From Chloroflexota bacterium (GTDB lineage Bacteria; Chloroflexota; Limnocylindria; Limnocylindrales; CSP1-4): a DNA stretch of 39,191 bases. This document shows, piece after piece, positions 8,885-18,000 of the stretch. The stretch spans positions 1-39,191 of the forward strand of contig JAKOQS010000236.1 in the NCBI GenBank assembly GCA_029778235.1, written 5' to 3'. Every line of letters starts with the position of its first letter. Within the stretch, counting starts at the first letter, position 1. The translations under genes and the position numbers were made by a program. The notes beneath the pieces were generated by a model. The model was not told where the DNA came from and did no database searches. It saw only the letters and a list, made by a program, of their open reading frames with translations.

Positions 8885-9254
8885 GAGCGTGGCTCCTGGC
8901 GCGCACCGGGCGGCCCCGGATGCTTGCGGGGCGCGGGTGCTGGCTCGGGGACATGGGCGCGGGGTGACCGCCCCGACGAGGCGGCGGACGCGCGAGGAGT
9001 ATACCCGCCGCCCTCCGGAAGGCGGCCGGAGCGTCACCCGGCCGGATCCACCGCGGGCGCGCCAGGAGACGCGCGTGGGTCGGCCGGCCGCCGTGTGACG
9101 AACTACCGGATCGCGTGTGACGGCGTCGGTCCAGCCGCGGGGCGGGCGGGGCGACAGTGCTCCCACGGCGGTCGAGACGGACCGCAGGGGCTCGGGCAGG
9201 AGGCCCGGCAGGCCCCGGAAGGCGCGCCGAGCGGCGCGGGGAAGGGAGACACCG
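8885..9254. promoter_or_regulatory. Divergent intergenic region between mreB and the FRAxER lipoprotein gene
   Basis: This 370-nt gap has no convincing gene. It holds a minus-strand TATACT box (8998-9003) for mreBC, giving a leader of roughly 105 nt to the ACG start. It also holds the ribosome site (GGGAG) of the plus-strand lipoprotein gene. The long mreB leader is unusual for this window, where many genes look leaderless, and could carry post-transcriptional control. Confidence 0.4.
8998..9003 (-). promoter_or_regulatory. -10 box of mreBC
   Basis: TATACT on the minus strand, close to the sigma-70 consensus TATAAT, stands out in GC-rich flanks. The -35 region is GC-rich and not recognisable. 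Confidence 0.45.
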
Positions 9255-9659
9255 ATGCGCACCACCACCACGATCCGGCCGGCCGGCATGGCATCCGCCG
9301 TCACGCTGCTCGCGGCGGCGACGATGCTCGCCGCATGCGTCGCCTCCACTGGCGGCCCGGTCCCGGGCCCGGACGAGGCCCCGGGCCTCGTGCAGTTCCG
9401 GGCAGCCGAGCGGGCGGCGTCCTCGACCGCCGTCTCGGAGCAGTTGAGCCTCGCGGCGTTCCGCGCGGCCGAGCGGGCATCCGGCGAGGATCCGACCGTC
9501 GCCGCGGCCCTGGCGGCGTTCCGGGCGGGCGAGCGGGCCGTCGGCACCGCCGGCGTCCCGTCCGAGGCGGCAGCGCTCGTCACGTTCCGGGCGGGAGAGC
9601 GCGAGGCCGGGGCCGCCGCGTCGTCCTCCGCCGGCGCGCCGGGCCGCTACCTCCGCTGA
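9255..9659 (+). CDS. Small lipoprotein with four FRAxER repeats, function unknown
   Basis: A 134-residue lipoprotein. The N-terminal signal ends in lipobox LAAC, with Cys28 as the lipidation site. The ATG is preceded by GGGAG about 6 nt upstream. The mature part is built of four repeats with core FRAAER or FRAGER at residues 48-53, 69-74, 89-94 and 111-116, a spacing of 20-22 residues. Between cores the sequence is Ala/Ser/Gly/Pro-rich. Each core would form a short amphipathic helix with alternating Phe/Ala and Arg/Glu faces. I do not recognise a family. The gene is divergent from mreB and convergent with the fasciclin gene. A structural or wall-contact role in the envelope is only a guess. 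The lipobox and repeats are directly visible. Confidence 0.75.
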   Translation: MRTTTTIRPAGMASAVTLLAAATMLAACVASTGGPVPGPDEAPGLVQFRAAERAASSTAVSEQLSLAAFRAAERASGEDPTVAAALAAFRAGERAVGTAGVPSEAAALVTFRAGEREAGAAASSSAGAPGRYLR

Positions 9660-9711
9660 CAGGTCGGCTCGAGAACCCCGGCCATCTTCGACCGGGGACG
9701 GGTGACACGAA

Positions 9712-9739
9712 GCGGCCGGAGCCCGAGGGCTCCGGCCGC
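9712..9739. terminator. Perfect hairpin between convergent genes
   Basis: A 12-bp perfect inverted repeat with a 4-nt CGAG loop (arms GCGGCCGGAGCC and GGCTCCGGCCGC) lies between the lipoprotein gene and the fasciclin gene, which converge. It has no T-tract on either side, as is common in very GC-rich genomes. It probably serves as a bidirectional terminator. Confidence 0.6.
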
Positions 9740-9788
9740 GTCTGGATGGACGCCGGCCGAGGGGAGGGGCCGGCGGTCGAGGTGAGGA

Positions 9789-10475
9789 CTACAGATCGGC
9801 GGGGCGCAGGACCAGCGAGATCCCGTGGACCATGCTGTTCGTGCCCACCGGGATGTCGCGCTTGCTGTTCACGACCCACGGGTCGGCGGCATTCGGGTCC
9901 TGGTCGCGCAGGACCAGCGTGTTGAGCCACGGGATGAAGCGCAGCGTGATCGTCGGCCCGAGGACGGTGGCGACGGCCGGGTTCGGCGAGGCTGCCACGG
10001 ACTTCGCGGTCGCGAAGTCCACCTTGCCGGAGATGACGTGGTAGAGAAGGACGTTCTCGATCGTGTCGACGGCGCTCGCGCCGAGCGCGGTGATGAGGCT
10101 GTTCACGACGGCCTCCTCGGTCCACGACCACTTGCCGGTCAGGCTGAGTGCGAGGAGCTGGAAGGCGCGGTCGTTCGGGGCGAAGACCGTGATGCCGGCG
10201 TTCGGCACGGTGATCGCGGAGACCGGGGACGTGGGCTTCGCGCCGAGGACGGTGCGGCCGGCGGCCTCGAGGATGTCGAAGTCGTACCAGTCGCGGTCGA
10301 AGTTGGTGCCGTCCGCCTCGAGCAGCGCGAGGATGCTGCCGGCGGGGGCCGGGGCGGCCGGGGCAGGAGCGGCCTTGCCGGCCTGGGCGGCCGGGGCGGC
10401 GGCGACCGGGGCGGCGATCGCCGTCACGAGCACGGCGGCGCCGAGGAGCGAGACGACGGTCCGGCGGACCTTCAT
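9789..10475 (-). CDS. Secreted fasciclin (FAS1) domain protein
   Basis: A 228-residue exported protein. A signal peptide (about 1-27, SLLGAAVLVTAIAAPVAAA) and an Ala/Pro linker (28-45) are followed by one FAS1 domain. Visible FAS1 motifs are ITVFAPNDRAFQ (H1 region), VENVLLYHVISGKV-like IENVLLYHVISGKV (H2 region, with the conserved Tyr-His) and a C-terminal strand ending VHGISLVLRP. FAS1 domains mediate cell adhesion or surface interactions; the ligand here is unknown. The ATG has AGGGGGAA about 6 nt upstream. The gene stands alone and converges on the FRAxER lipoprotein gene across a strong hairpin. No membrane anchor or sorting signal is visible, so it is probably released or weakly bound. 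Confidence 0.9.
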   Translation of the reverse strand: MKVRRTVVSLLGAAVLVTAIAAPVAAAPAAQAGKAAPAPAAPAPAGSILALLEADGTNFDRDWYDFDILEAAGRTVLGAKPTSPVSAITVPNAGITVFAPNDRAFQLLALSLTGKWSWTEEAVVNSLITALGASAVDTIENVLLYHVISGKVDFATAKSVAASPNPAVATVLGPTITLRFIPWLNTLVLRDQDPNAADPWVVNSKRDIPVGTNSMVHGISLVLRPADL

Positions 10476-10669
10476 GGCTGTTCCCCCTGTGTCTGTGTCG
10501 AGGCTGTCTGGTCTGTCGCGTCGGGTGTCGTGCGTCGACCTGCCGACACTCTCCTATCGCAAAGGGGGCGGCGTCGGATTGGGGGACGGTGCGCGGGCCG
10601 CGCGGGCCGCCCCGGATGGCGACCTCCCGCGCCGTCCGCCCGACGGCGGGGCCGCCCCGGGCGGTGACC

Positions 10670-11503
10670 TCAGGAGCAGGCGGCACGTGTCCGATCGCGT
10701 GACCCACCCGCGCGGTCGAATGCAACGCCGCGGTCGCGGAGGCTGACGAACGCGTCGTGCCCGATCACCACGTGGTCGAGCAGGTCGATGTCCAGGATCC
10801 GTCCAGCCGCGAGCGCCTCGGCTGTGAGATGCAGGTCGTCGGGGCTGGGCGTGGGGTCGCCGGACGGGTGGTTGTGCACGAGCAGGACGCCGGCGGCGTT
10901 CGCGCGCACCGCGTCGCGGTACAGCTCGCCGACCCGGACCAGTGACGCACTGACATTGCCCTGGTAGACGGTCGTCACCTTCATCACGGTGTTCTTGGCC
11001 GTGAGCAGGAGCACCCGGAGCTCCTCGCGCTCCAGCCGCCCCATCTGGGGCATCAGGCGCTCGGCCACGTCCGCCGGCGCGCGGATGGTCCACCTGCCGA
11101 CCGGCCAGTCCGCCGCGAGGCGCCGGCCGAGCTCGAACGCGGCCGCCAGCTGGGCGGCCCGCGCCGCGCCGACCCCGGGGAGCCGCTCGAGCTCGAGCGG
11201 GCCGGCGGCGGCGAGCCCGGAGAGCCCGTCGTGCTGCGCGAGCGCGTCCGTCGCGACCTCGAGGGCGCTCGCGCCACGCGTCCCCGAGCCCCACACGAGG
11301 GCCAGCAGCTCGGCCGAGGAGAGGCCGGAGGCACCGAGGAGCGCGAGGCGCTCGCGCGGCCGCTCGGCGGCGGGCAGCTCAGCGATCGCGTGGCCGTGGA
11401 GTCGTCGCGGCGATGTCCGTGAGGGCAGCGGCCCGGGTCCCGGGTGGTGCACGGGGATGGTCCTCCGTCTGGGTCGGCGGCGGACTGCTCGTGACCCCCG
11501 CAT
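10670..11503 (-). CDS. radC: RadC family JAB/MPN protein
   Basis: RadC proteins join an N-terminal UPF0758 helix-hairpin-helix region to a JAB1/MPN-like metal-binding domain. The visible motifs are ERLALLGASGLSSAELLAL (52-70), the HhH LERLPGVGAARAAQL (105-119) and the metal site VHNHPSGDPTPSPDD (H210 and H212, with the terminal Asp 223). The biochemical role of RadC is unsettled; older links to DNA repair are weak. The ORF has 277 residues against about 225 for typical members. The first ~35 are basic and unconserved, so translation may begin later, for example at the GTG of Pro-Val-His-His. The gene is monocistronic by context, and nothing around it suggests a mobile element. Confidence 0.92.
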   Translation of the reverse strand: MRGSRAVRRRPRRRTIPVHHPGPGPLPSRTSPRRLHGHAIAELPAAERPRERLALLGASGLSSAELLALVWGSGTRGASALEVATDALAQHDGLSGLAAAGPLELERLPGVGAARAAQLAAAFELGRRLAADWPVGRWTIRAPADVAERLMPQMGRLEREELRVLLLTAKNTVMKVTTVYQGNVSASLVRVGELYRDAVRANAAGVLLVHNHPSGDPTPSPDDLHLTAEALAAGRILDIDLLDHVVIGHDAFVSLRDRGVAFDRAGGSRDRTRAACS

Positions 11504-11633
11504 GGTGTCCCCGGCCCGGACGACGGAGGCCCGCCGTTTCCCGCCGCCATCCGGACCGAGGACACGACGGAGACTACGCGGCGACCATCACCGGCCCGTC
11601 AACCGCCGGTGATCCGTCGGTCGCCGGGCGAGG

Positions 11634-12734
11634 TCACCCGCCGGTGACGCTCCGCCCGGCGAGGTCCGCGAGGAGCAGCGCGGTCCCGTTGAACGTCGCA
11701 TGCAGTGCGATGGCGGCCCAGAGTGAGTCCCGCCGCACGAAGAGCCATCCCAGGAGCCACGCCACCGGGATCCGCGCCACGAACGCGATGACCGCGATCC
11801 GGATGGCCTCGGAGGCGTCGGCGCCGCCGATGGTGAGCACATGGACGAGCGCGAAGAGGAGGGCGCCACGGATGATCGCCCGCGGGGGCGTCATCCGCCG
11901 CAGCCACGCGGTCGTCGCGAACCCCCGGAAGAAGATCTCCTCGGCGACCGGGGCGACGATGACGGCGGCAAGCAGGTTCAGAACGCGGTCCGCCGTCGTC
12001 TCGGGCAGCGGGACCGGCCCGACCGGTTCGACCCCCAGGATGGCCACCAGGATCGCGGCGACGACGCCCGTGGCGAAGAGAGCGACGACGCCGAGCGTCA
12101 GCCCCCAGCCGATGTCGCCCGCGAGCGCGCGCGACGTCGGGCGCCGGAGGCCGATCTCCGCCCAGGAGAGCGCCCCGGTGCCGACGACGAGAAGCCGGAT
12201 CAGCGCGATGTTCACCAGGGCGGTGACGCTCACGCTGACCAGGAGTGCGAGTGAGCCGTTGTCGTCGAATACCCCCGTCGCCGAGAGCAGCGAGCTCACG
12301 AGGAGCGACGTGGAGAGCGCCGCGGCGAGGACGAGGAACGGGGACGGACCGGCGTACCCCGCCACATCATCGGCGCGACGCTGCAGGCCCTGCGCCCCGG
12401 CCGCCGCCACGAGGCCGAGGGACAGCGAGAGCAGGGCCGCGATCGCGAGCAGGTAGGTCGCGAGGCCGCCGCCGGCCGACGCGAGCGCGACGGACAGCAC
12501 GACGAGCCCGACGAACGTCAGCGCCCAGCCGGCGGCGTACAGCCCGGGCGCAGCGCGATCGTCGAGGCTGAAGACCGCGCGCTTCGGCATCGCCCGCGCG
12601 GGGACGTCCGGGTCCGACCGCGCGAGGTCACGGGGATCGACCGGCGCGCCGGTCGTCGCCTCCCCGGCGGGGGCGGGCCAGCCGGCGGGGCCGACCGGAC
12701 GGGTCGGGGGAGCGTCCGGGCCGGTGCCGGTCAC
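11634..12734 (-). CDS. CPBP family intramembrane metalloprotease
   Basis: A 366-residue polytopic protein of the CPBP (CAAX protease and bacteriocin-processing, Abi) family, related to Rce1. After a cytoplasmic Pro-rich segment (1-60) come about eight hydrophobic helices. Catalytic motif 1 is EEIFFRG (265-271; E265, E266, R270), motif 2 is FALVH (H298) and motif 3 is HATFNG (H345). All glutamate and histidine residues expected for an active site are present. The start is GTG and overlaps the stop of the upstream zinc-ribbon membrane gene as GTGA, which indicates translational coupling. The substrate is unknown. Bacterial relatives act in peptide processing, immunity to bacteriocins or membrane protein turnover. 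Confidence 0.92.
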   Translation of the reverse strand: MTGTGPDAPPTRPVGPAGWPAPAGEATTGAPVDPRDLARSDPDVPARAMPKRAVFSLDDRAAPGLYAAGWALTFVGLVVLSVALASAGGGLATYLLAIAALLSLSLGLVAAAGAQGLQRRADDVAGYAGPSPFLVLAAALSTSLLVSSLLSATGVFDDNGSLALLVSVSVTALVNIALIRLLVVGTGALSWAEIGLRRPTSRALAGDIGWGLTLGVVALFATGVVAAILVAILGVEPVGPVPLPETTADRVLNLLAAVIVAPVAEEIFFRGFATTAWLRRMTPPRAIIRGALLFALVHVLTIGGADASEAIRIAVIAFVARIPVAWLLGWLFVRRDSLWAAIALHATFNGTALLLADLAGRSVTGG

Positions 12735-13753
12735 CGCGCGGCGGTGCGGCGTCCCGAGACGCGGGCGGGTGCCGGGTCGACCACCTCGTCGCGGCCCGGA
12801 GCCGGCGCGCCCGCCGAGGCGGTCGCGGGCGTCGGGTCGCCGACGAGGGACGCGAGGCCTTCGGCGTCGAGGTCCGGGGTCGTGGACACGAACGGCGACG
12901 GCGAGGGCGCGGCCGTCGCCCGGGGCGCCTTGGGAGCGGGCTCGACCCGGGTGACCTGGCTGACGGTGGCGACCGGCTCGGCCGCGGGTGCGGTGGCCGG
13001 CCGCGCGGTCGCGGCGCGCTCGGTCGCGACGGTCGGGATCTCGGCGCCCGCAGTCGGCCAGTCAGTGACCTCGCCGGCGGAGGTGCCGGCGGAGGCAGGA
13101 ACGGGCGGAGCATACGGCGCCTGCGGGGGTGGGTAAGAGGCAGGGATGGGCGCGTACGTCGCCTGCTGGGGGGCATATGCGACGGGAGCAGGCGCGGGCG
13201 CGGGTCGCGCCTGGCCGCGTCCCGGACGGGCCGCGGCGGCGCCGGCGGCCGACGCGGGTACGGGCCGTCCCGGCTGGCGCTCGAAATCGACGCCGCACCA
13301 GGCGCAGACCACCCAGTCGGCGCCTGCGAGCTTGCCGCAGCTGGGGCACGGGCGGCGGAGCCGGGTCCGGCACGTGGGGCAGATCATCCACCCCTCCGAG
13401 ATCCGGCGACCGCAGCCAGCGCAGTGGTCGAGCTGCTCGACCTCCGCGAGCATCGCCTCCTCGGCGAGCATCCGCTCGTGCGCCTCGCCGACCCGCTCGT
13501 GCGGCCGGATGATCCGGTAGATGATCGCGGCGAAGATGAAGAAGATCGGCGTGAAGGCGACGATGAGCGCGGCGGCGAGGAAGGGAAGGATCGGGTTCGA
13601 GGTCCGGCTCTTCATGTCCTGGTAGGCCCAGAATGCCGTGGCGAGCCAGAGGATGACGACGTAGATCCCGATGCCGCGGAGCGCGAGCTGGACGATCTCG
13701 CTCGAGAAGATCCCGGCGATCGTGTTGCCGAATTCCCGGAAGATCTGGTCCAT
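12731..13753 (-). CDS. Two-TM membrane protein with double zinc ribbon (DZANK-like) and Pro/Ala-rich tail
   Basis: A 340-residue protein. Two membrane helices (about 24-45 and 55-80) precede a cytoplasmic double zinc ribbon. The first uses C111/C114 and C125/C128 (CAGC...CPTC), the second C136/C139 and C150/C153 (CPSC...CAWC), which is the DZANK arrangement. From about 160 onward the chain is a low-complexity Pro/Ala/Gln/Tyr-rich tail (YAPQQATYAP-type repeats). Such ribbons usually serve as protein or nucleic acid adaptors; no enzyme is present. It is the first gene of a pair with the CPBP protease (GTGA overlap), so it may be the protease's partner or substrate. The ATG at 13753 was chosen because the helices begin directly after it. 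A TACACT box lies about 64 nt upstream. Confidence 0.82.
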   Translation of the reverse strand: MDQIFREFGNTIAGIFSSEIVQLALRGIGIYVVILWLATAFWAYQDMKSRTSNPILPFLAAALIVAFTPIFFIFAAIIYRIIRPHERVGEAHERMLAEEAMLAEVEQLDHCAGCGRRISEGWMICPTCRTRLRRPCPSCGKLAGADWVVCAWCGVDFERQPGRPVPASAAGAAAARPGRGQARPAPAPAPVAYAPQQATYAPIPASYPPPQAPYAPPVPASAGTSAGEVTDWPTAGAEIPTVATERAATARPATAPAAEPVATVSQVTRVEPAPKAPRATAAPSPSPFVSTTPDLDAEGLASLVGDPTPATASAGAPAPGRDEVVDPAPARVSGRRTAAR

Positions 13754-13816
13754 CGAGGTCCGCCGTCCCGCGGCGCGTGAGGACCGGCACGGGCGCCGGG
13801 CACGTCGCGCTGGCGC

Positions 13817-13822
13817 AGTGTA
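13817..13822 (-). promoter_or_regulatory. Putative -10 box of the zinc-ribbon/CPBP operon
   Basis: TACACT on the minus strand, with a predicted leader of about 57 nt before the ATG at 13753. Confidence 0.4.
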
Positions 13823-13894
13823 GCAGGGCGCCCGCGGCACCCCGTCGCGGCGCGCGGGCGCGCCTCGGAGGCCCACGAGTCGCACGACGGCGCC

Positions 13895-13920
13895 CGCAGA
13901 CGCGCGGCCGCGCGTCTGCG
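13895..13920. terminator. 26-bp perfect palindrome after the UPF0182 operon
   Basis: A continuous 26-nt palindrome with 13-bp arms (CGCAGACGCGCGG and its complement) lies about 90 nt past the last gene of the UPF0182 operon. It is followed by no T-tract. It could be a terminator, or a binding site for a dimeric regulator near the zinc-ribbon operon promoter at 13817. Confidence 0.45.
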
Positions 13921-14007
13921 AGGCCATGCCCGGAGCTGGGTCGGCGGGCGGTCGTCGCAGATCGGGCTTGAGGCCGGCGCCGGGGTGGCCGCCGGAGCCC
14001 GCAGAGA

Positions 14008-15015
14008 TCAGCGAGCGGTCGCCGCCCGCCCGGGATCACGTCGTGGATCCCCGACCGCTGCGGCGATCGCCGCGCGACGCCACGCGGCGACGGCGCTCGC
14101 GGCGGCGAGCGTCACGACGAGAGCGGCGACGAACGCGACGACGGCGACCATCGCGCCGAGCGGATCCGCGCCTCCGCCGAGGGACCGGCGCACGGCGCCC
14201 CATGCCGCGATGCCGGCCGCGAGCGGGAGCCCGACGGCGACGAGGAGCAGCGCCGTCCCCGCCGCGAACGATCCGAGGACGGCCGCGGGGCGGCGGACGA
14301 CGTCGAGCGGGGCGCGCACGAGCGCGCGGACCGCACCGTCGCCGTTGACGACGACGTGGACCGCCGCTGGCCCGGCGATGAGCTCGCCGACGACCATCCC
14401 GACCGCGATCGCGACGACGGTCTCCGGCGTCATCGCCACGACCCGCAGGACGAGAGGGGATGCCAGGTCGTCGGGCAGCGTGAGCTGGCGGTAGACCGCG
14501 TCGGCGAGGCGCGGGATCGACCACGCGAGGGCGACGAGCGGAGGGATCGCGGCGACGGCGCGCGTGGCGACGAGGCGGGCGACCGTCGCCGCCGTCCTAC
14601 GGCCCCGGGCCGTGGTCGCGGCCGCGTCCACGGCCCACGCGGCGAGCACGAGCCGGTCGGCGGCGGCCGCCGCGACTGTCCCCAGGACGACCGCGCCACC
14701 CGCCAGGAGCCCGGCGACGACGGCGAGGACCACGAGCCGCATGGCCGGGCCGTCGGCCGAGATGGCGTCGGCGCCGATCCACGCCGCGATCCCGATCGGG
14801 GTCGGCAGCACCAGGAACGGCAGCGCGACCACGACCAGACCGCCGCGCGCGAGGAAGGCGACGAGCGCGACCGGCCAGAGGTCCACGCGTGCGCCGGACC
14901 AGCGCGTGGCCGACGCGAGGACGCGCGATGCGGGCGGGCGTCCGGGGTGCGTGACGGCCGTGCCGGCGACGCCCGTGGCGACGGGGCCCGCGGGGGCCGC
15001 GGACCCGTGGGTCAC
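14008..15015 (-). CDS. Polytopic membrane protein of unknown family, coupled to the UPF0182 gene
   Basis: A 335-residue protein with about six hydrophobic segments, for example VALVAFLARGGLVVVALPFLVL near residue 60, RLVVLAVVAGLLAGGAVVLG, VVAIAVGMVVGELIAG and a C-terminal pair ending VVTLAAASAVAAW. A hydrophilic stretch containing RQLTLPDDLASP lies between helices. I do not recognise a domain. The GTG start overlaps the UPF0182 stop as GTGA, so the two proteins are likely made in fixed ratio and may act together. A longer reading through the upstream gene in this frame exists, but its N-terminal part is Arg-rich frame shadow and was left out. The tail is short and basic. Confidence 0.75.
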   Translation of the reverse strand: MTHGSAAPAGPVATGVAGTAVTHPGRPPASRVLASATRWSGARVDLWPVALVAFLARGGLVVVALPFLVLPTPIGIAAWIGADAISADGPAMRLVVLAVVAGLLAGGAVVLGTVAAAAADRLVLAAWAVDAAATTARGRRTAATVARLVATRAVAAIPPLVALAWSIPRLADAVYRQLTLPDDLASPLVLRVVAMTPETVVAIAVGMVVGELIAGPAAVHVVVNGDGAVRALVRAPLDVVRRPAAVLGSFAAGTALLLVAVGLPLAAGIAAWGAVRRSLGGGADPLGAMVAVVAFVAALVVTLAAASAVAAWRRAAIAAAVGDPRRDPGRAATAR

Positions 15016-18000
15016 GGCGCCGGCGTGAGGGATGGGACGGGCGTCGGGAGCGGCGCGGGCGTGGCCGGCACGAGCGTGGGCGCCGCGCTGGCGCCGGTCA
15101 GCCGCGAGAGCTCGGCCAGCGCCGCCTCCACCAGCTTCATCTCGTCGCCGTACGTCGCGAAGTCGCCCTGGCGGAGGGCGGCCTGCGCGAGGTCGAAATG
15201 CAGGTTGGCGTAGGCGACGAGACCTGCCACGTCTCCCGGCGCAGGCGAGCCGCCAGGGGACGGCGTGGGCCGCGGGGTGGGCGTGGCGCCCGGCGACGGC
15301 GAGGGTCCGCCGGGCGACGGCGACGGGCTGGGCGCCGGCTCGTTGGCGACGACCTTCTCGAGCGCCTCGCGGAGCGTATCGGCCCACTCGACCGTGGTGG
15401 ACGTGGCCACGACGATCTTGGTGAACTGGGGGAAGGCGGAGGCGGTGGACTGCAGGTAGATCGGCTCCAGGTAGACGATCGACTCTCCGACCGGCACCAC
15501 GATGAGGTTGCCGCGGATGACCTCGCTCCCGGCCTGGCTCCACAGGGTGATCTGGGAGGAGATGACCGGGTCCTGGTCGATCCGCGCCTCGATCTGCGTC
15601 GGACCGAAGATCGACGTGTCGCGCGGCAGCTGGTAGACGCGCACCTGGCCGCGGTCCTCGGGCGCGTTGCGGACGGCGATCCAGGAGATCATGTTCGGCC
15701 GCTGCGCGGGCACCATCGGCTGGAGGAGCAGGTACTCCGTCCGCGCCTCGCCGGGCATCCGCATGATCACGTAGTACGCCTCGGGCGGGAGCTGCTGCGT
15801 CGCGCCCGGCGGGGTGGTGGGGATCGTCCAGAGGTCGTCCTTGTTGTAGAAGGACTGCGTGTTCGTCACGTGGTAGCGGGCGAACATCCGGGCCTGGGCG
15901 TTGAAGCGCTCCTCCGGCGTCCGCAGGTGCGCCTGCAGCTGGACCGGCATCTCGTCGAGCGGCTTGAAGAGGCTCGGGTAGATGCCCTGGTAGGCGCGGA
16001 TCAGCGGGTCTGAGGGGTCGGCGACGTAGAAGGTCATCGAGCCGTCGTAGGCGTCCATGACGATCTTCACGCTGTTGCGGATGTAGTTGACCGACTCGCC
16101 CGCCAGCCCGCTGTCGGCCCCGAGCGTGGAGCCGTCGAAGTACTCGGCGTCGGGGAACATGCCGGACACCGTGTACGCGTCCTGGACGTAGACGAGCTTC
16201 CCTTCCGGGGTGATGACCAGGTACGGGTCCTTGTCGTACCTAAGGAAGGGGGCGACCGCCCGCACCCGCTCGCCGAGGGACCGGTTGATGAGGATCTGGC
16301 TGTCCTTGGTGATCTGGTCGGTGATGAAGAGGTTGAGGTCGCGGAAGCGCAGGGCGAACAGGAGACGCGTGAGCGTGGAGTCCACCTTGATGCCCGTCGT
16401 CCCTGTCCAGCGTGTCGTGGTCTCCCCGCCCGTGGCCTGGTCGCCCACGGGGAAGTCGAACTCGGGCTGCCGCGCCCCGACCAGGACCCAGCCGTTCGGG
16501 CGCTCGCCGAAGTAGATCCGCGGCTGCGTGACCTCCGGCGCGCCGTCCGACGAGACCGGGGGCAGGTTCTCGATGATCAGCTGCGGCAGGCCCTGGTCGT
16601 CCACCGCGTTGACCGGGACCATCGCCAGGCCGAACCCGTGGGTGAAGACGATCCGTTCGTTGACCCAGGTCAGCGCCTGGGGGTTCTTGTCGAGCGCCAT
16701 CTCGCGGCCCGAGAGCATCACCTGGCGACGCTTGCCGCCGATGTCGTACCGGTCCGTGTCGACGTCGAAGAAGTCGTAGTACTGGCGGACGGTCTGGAGC
16801 TGGTCCAGGGTGGTGCCGAGCGGCCGGTAGTCCCAGAGCCGCGCGTTCGCGAACGTGTCGGCATCGCGGATCAGCGCGTCGGCCGTGAGCGTCGCCGTCC
16901 CGTTGTACTGGATCGTCTCCCAGTCGTCGAGGCCGTATGCGAGCCGGGTCATCGAGATGTTGTTCCGGATGTACGGCTCCTGGGTCGCGTACTCGTTCGG
17001 CTGGACGACGAACCGCTGGACGATCTCCGGGTAGACCGTCCCGAGCGCGAACGAGGCGATGAACCAGACGCCGACCGCGAGGCCCACCGGCCATATCGCG
17101 CGCCAGAAGGCCGCCCCCACCAGGAACATCGCCGTGAGCGCAGCGATGACCGTCAGCACGTCATAGGCGAGGAACCGCGCGTTGGCGTCGGCGTAGCTCA
17201 CGCCCGTGGTCACGCCGTTGGCCGCGTAGGACAGCTCCAGCTTGTCCAGCTGGTAGCCGCCGGCGACCACCAGCAGCCAGAGGCCGGCGAGCACCGCGAG
17301 GTGCAGCCGCGGCGCCGTCCCGAAGTCGAGCCCGCCCCGGGCGGCGGCGAGGAGGTAGCGGCCGAGCGCGAGGATCAGGGCGGCGATGAGGAACGCGCTC
17401 GCCACGGACTGGACCAGCCGCAGGAACGGGAGGTCGAACAGGAAGAACCCGATGTCGCGCCCGAAGATCGGGTCGGTCACGGGGACGCCGGTCGGCGAGA
17501 ACGGGACGCGGTGCTGGAAGAGCAGGATGGTCTGCCAGCCGCCGGCGATCGTCCCTGCGAGCGTCAGGGCTGCGAGCAGGGCGACGGCGACGAGGACCCA
17601 GCGGCCGATCGGCACGAGGTCCGGGATCTCGAAGTCCACCTCGACCGGCGGCGGGGTCCCGCGTCCCGTCCCGGACCCGAACGGGCCCCACGCATCGCCG
17701 TACCGATCGCGCTGCATCCGCGACGCGGCGCCCTGGCCGGCCGTGGCGGCCTCGCCGAGCCGGTCGAACAGCTCGCGCAGCCGGTTCCCGCCGGTCCCCG
17801 GCGGCGGCGCGAGCCGGCCCGCGAGGAAGAGGTCGAGGGCGAAGAGGACGAGGATCGCGACGAGGGCGGCCGCGAACAGCACGACCTGCGTGCCCACGCG
17901 CGTCCAGAAGACCTGGGCGTAGCCGACGCTGTCGAACCAGATCGCGTCGGTCCAGATGTCCAGGATCGACCCGAGGAAGGCGAACCCGAAGAGGATGAGG

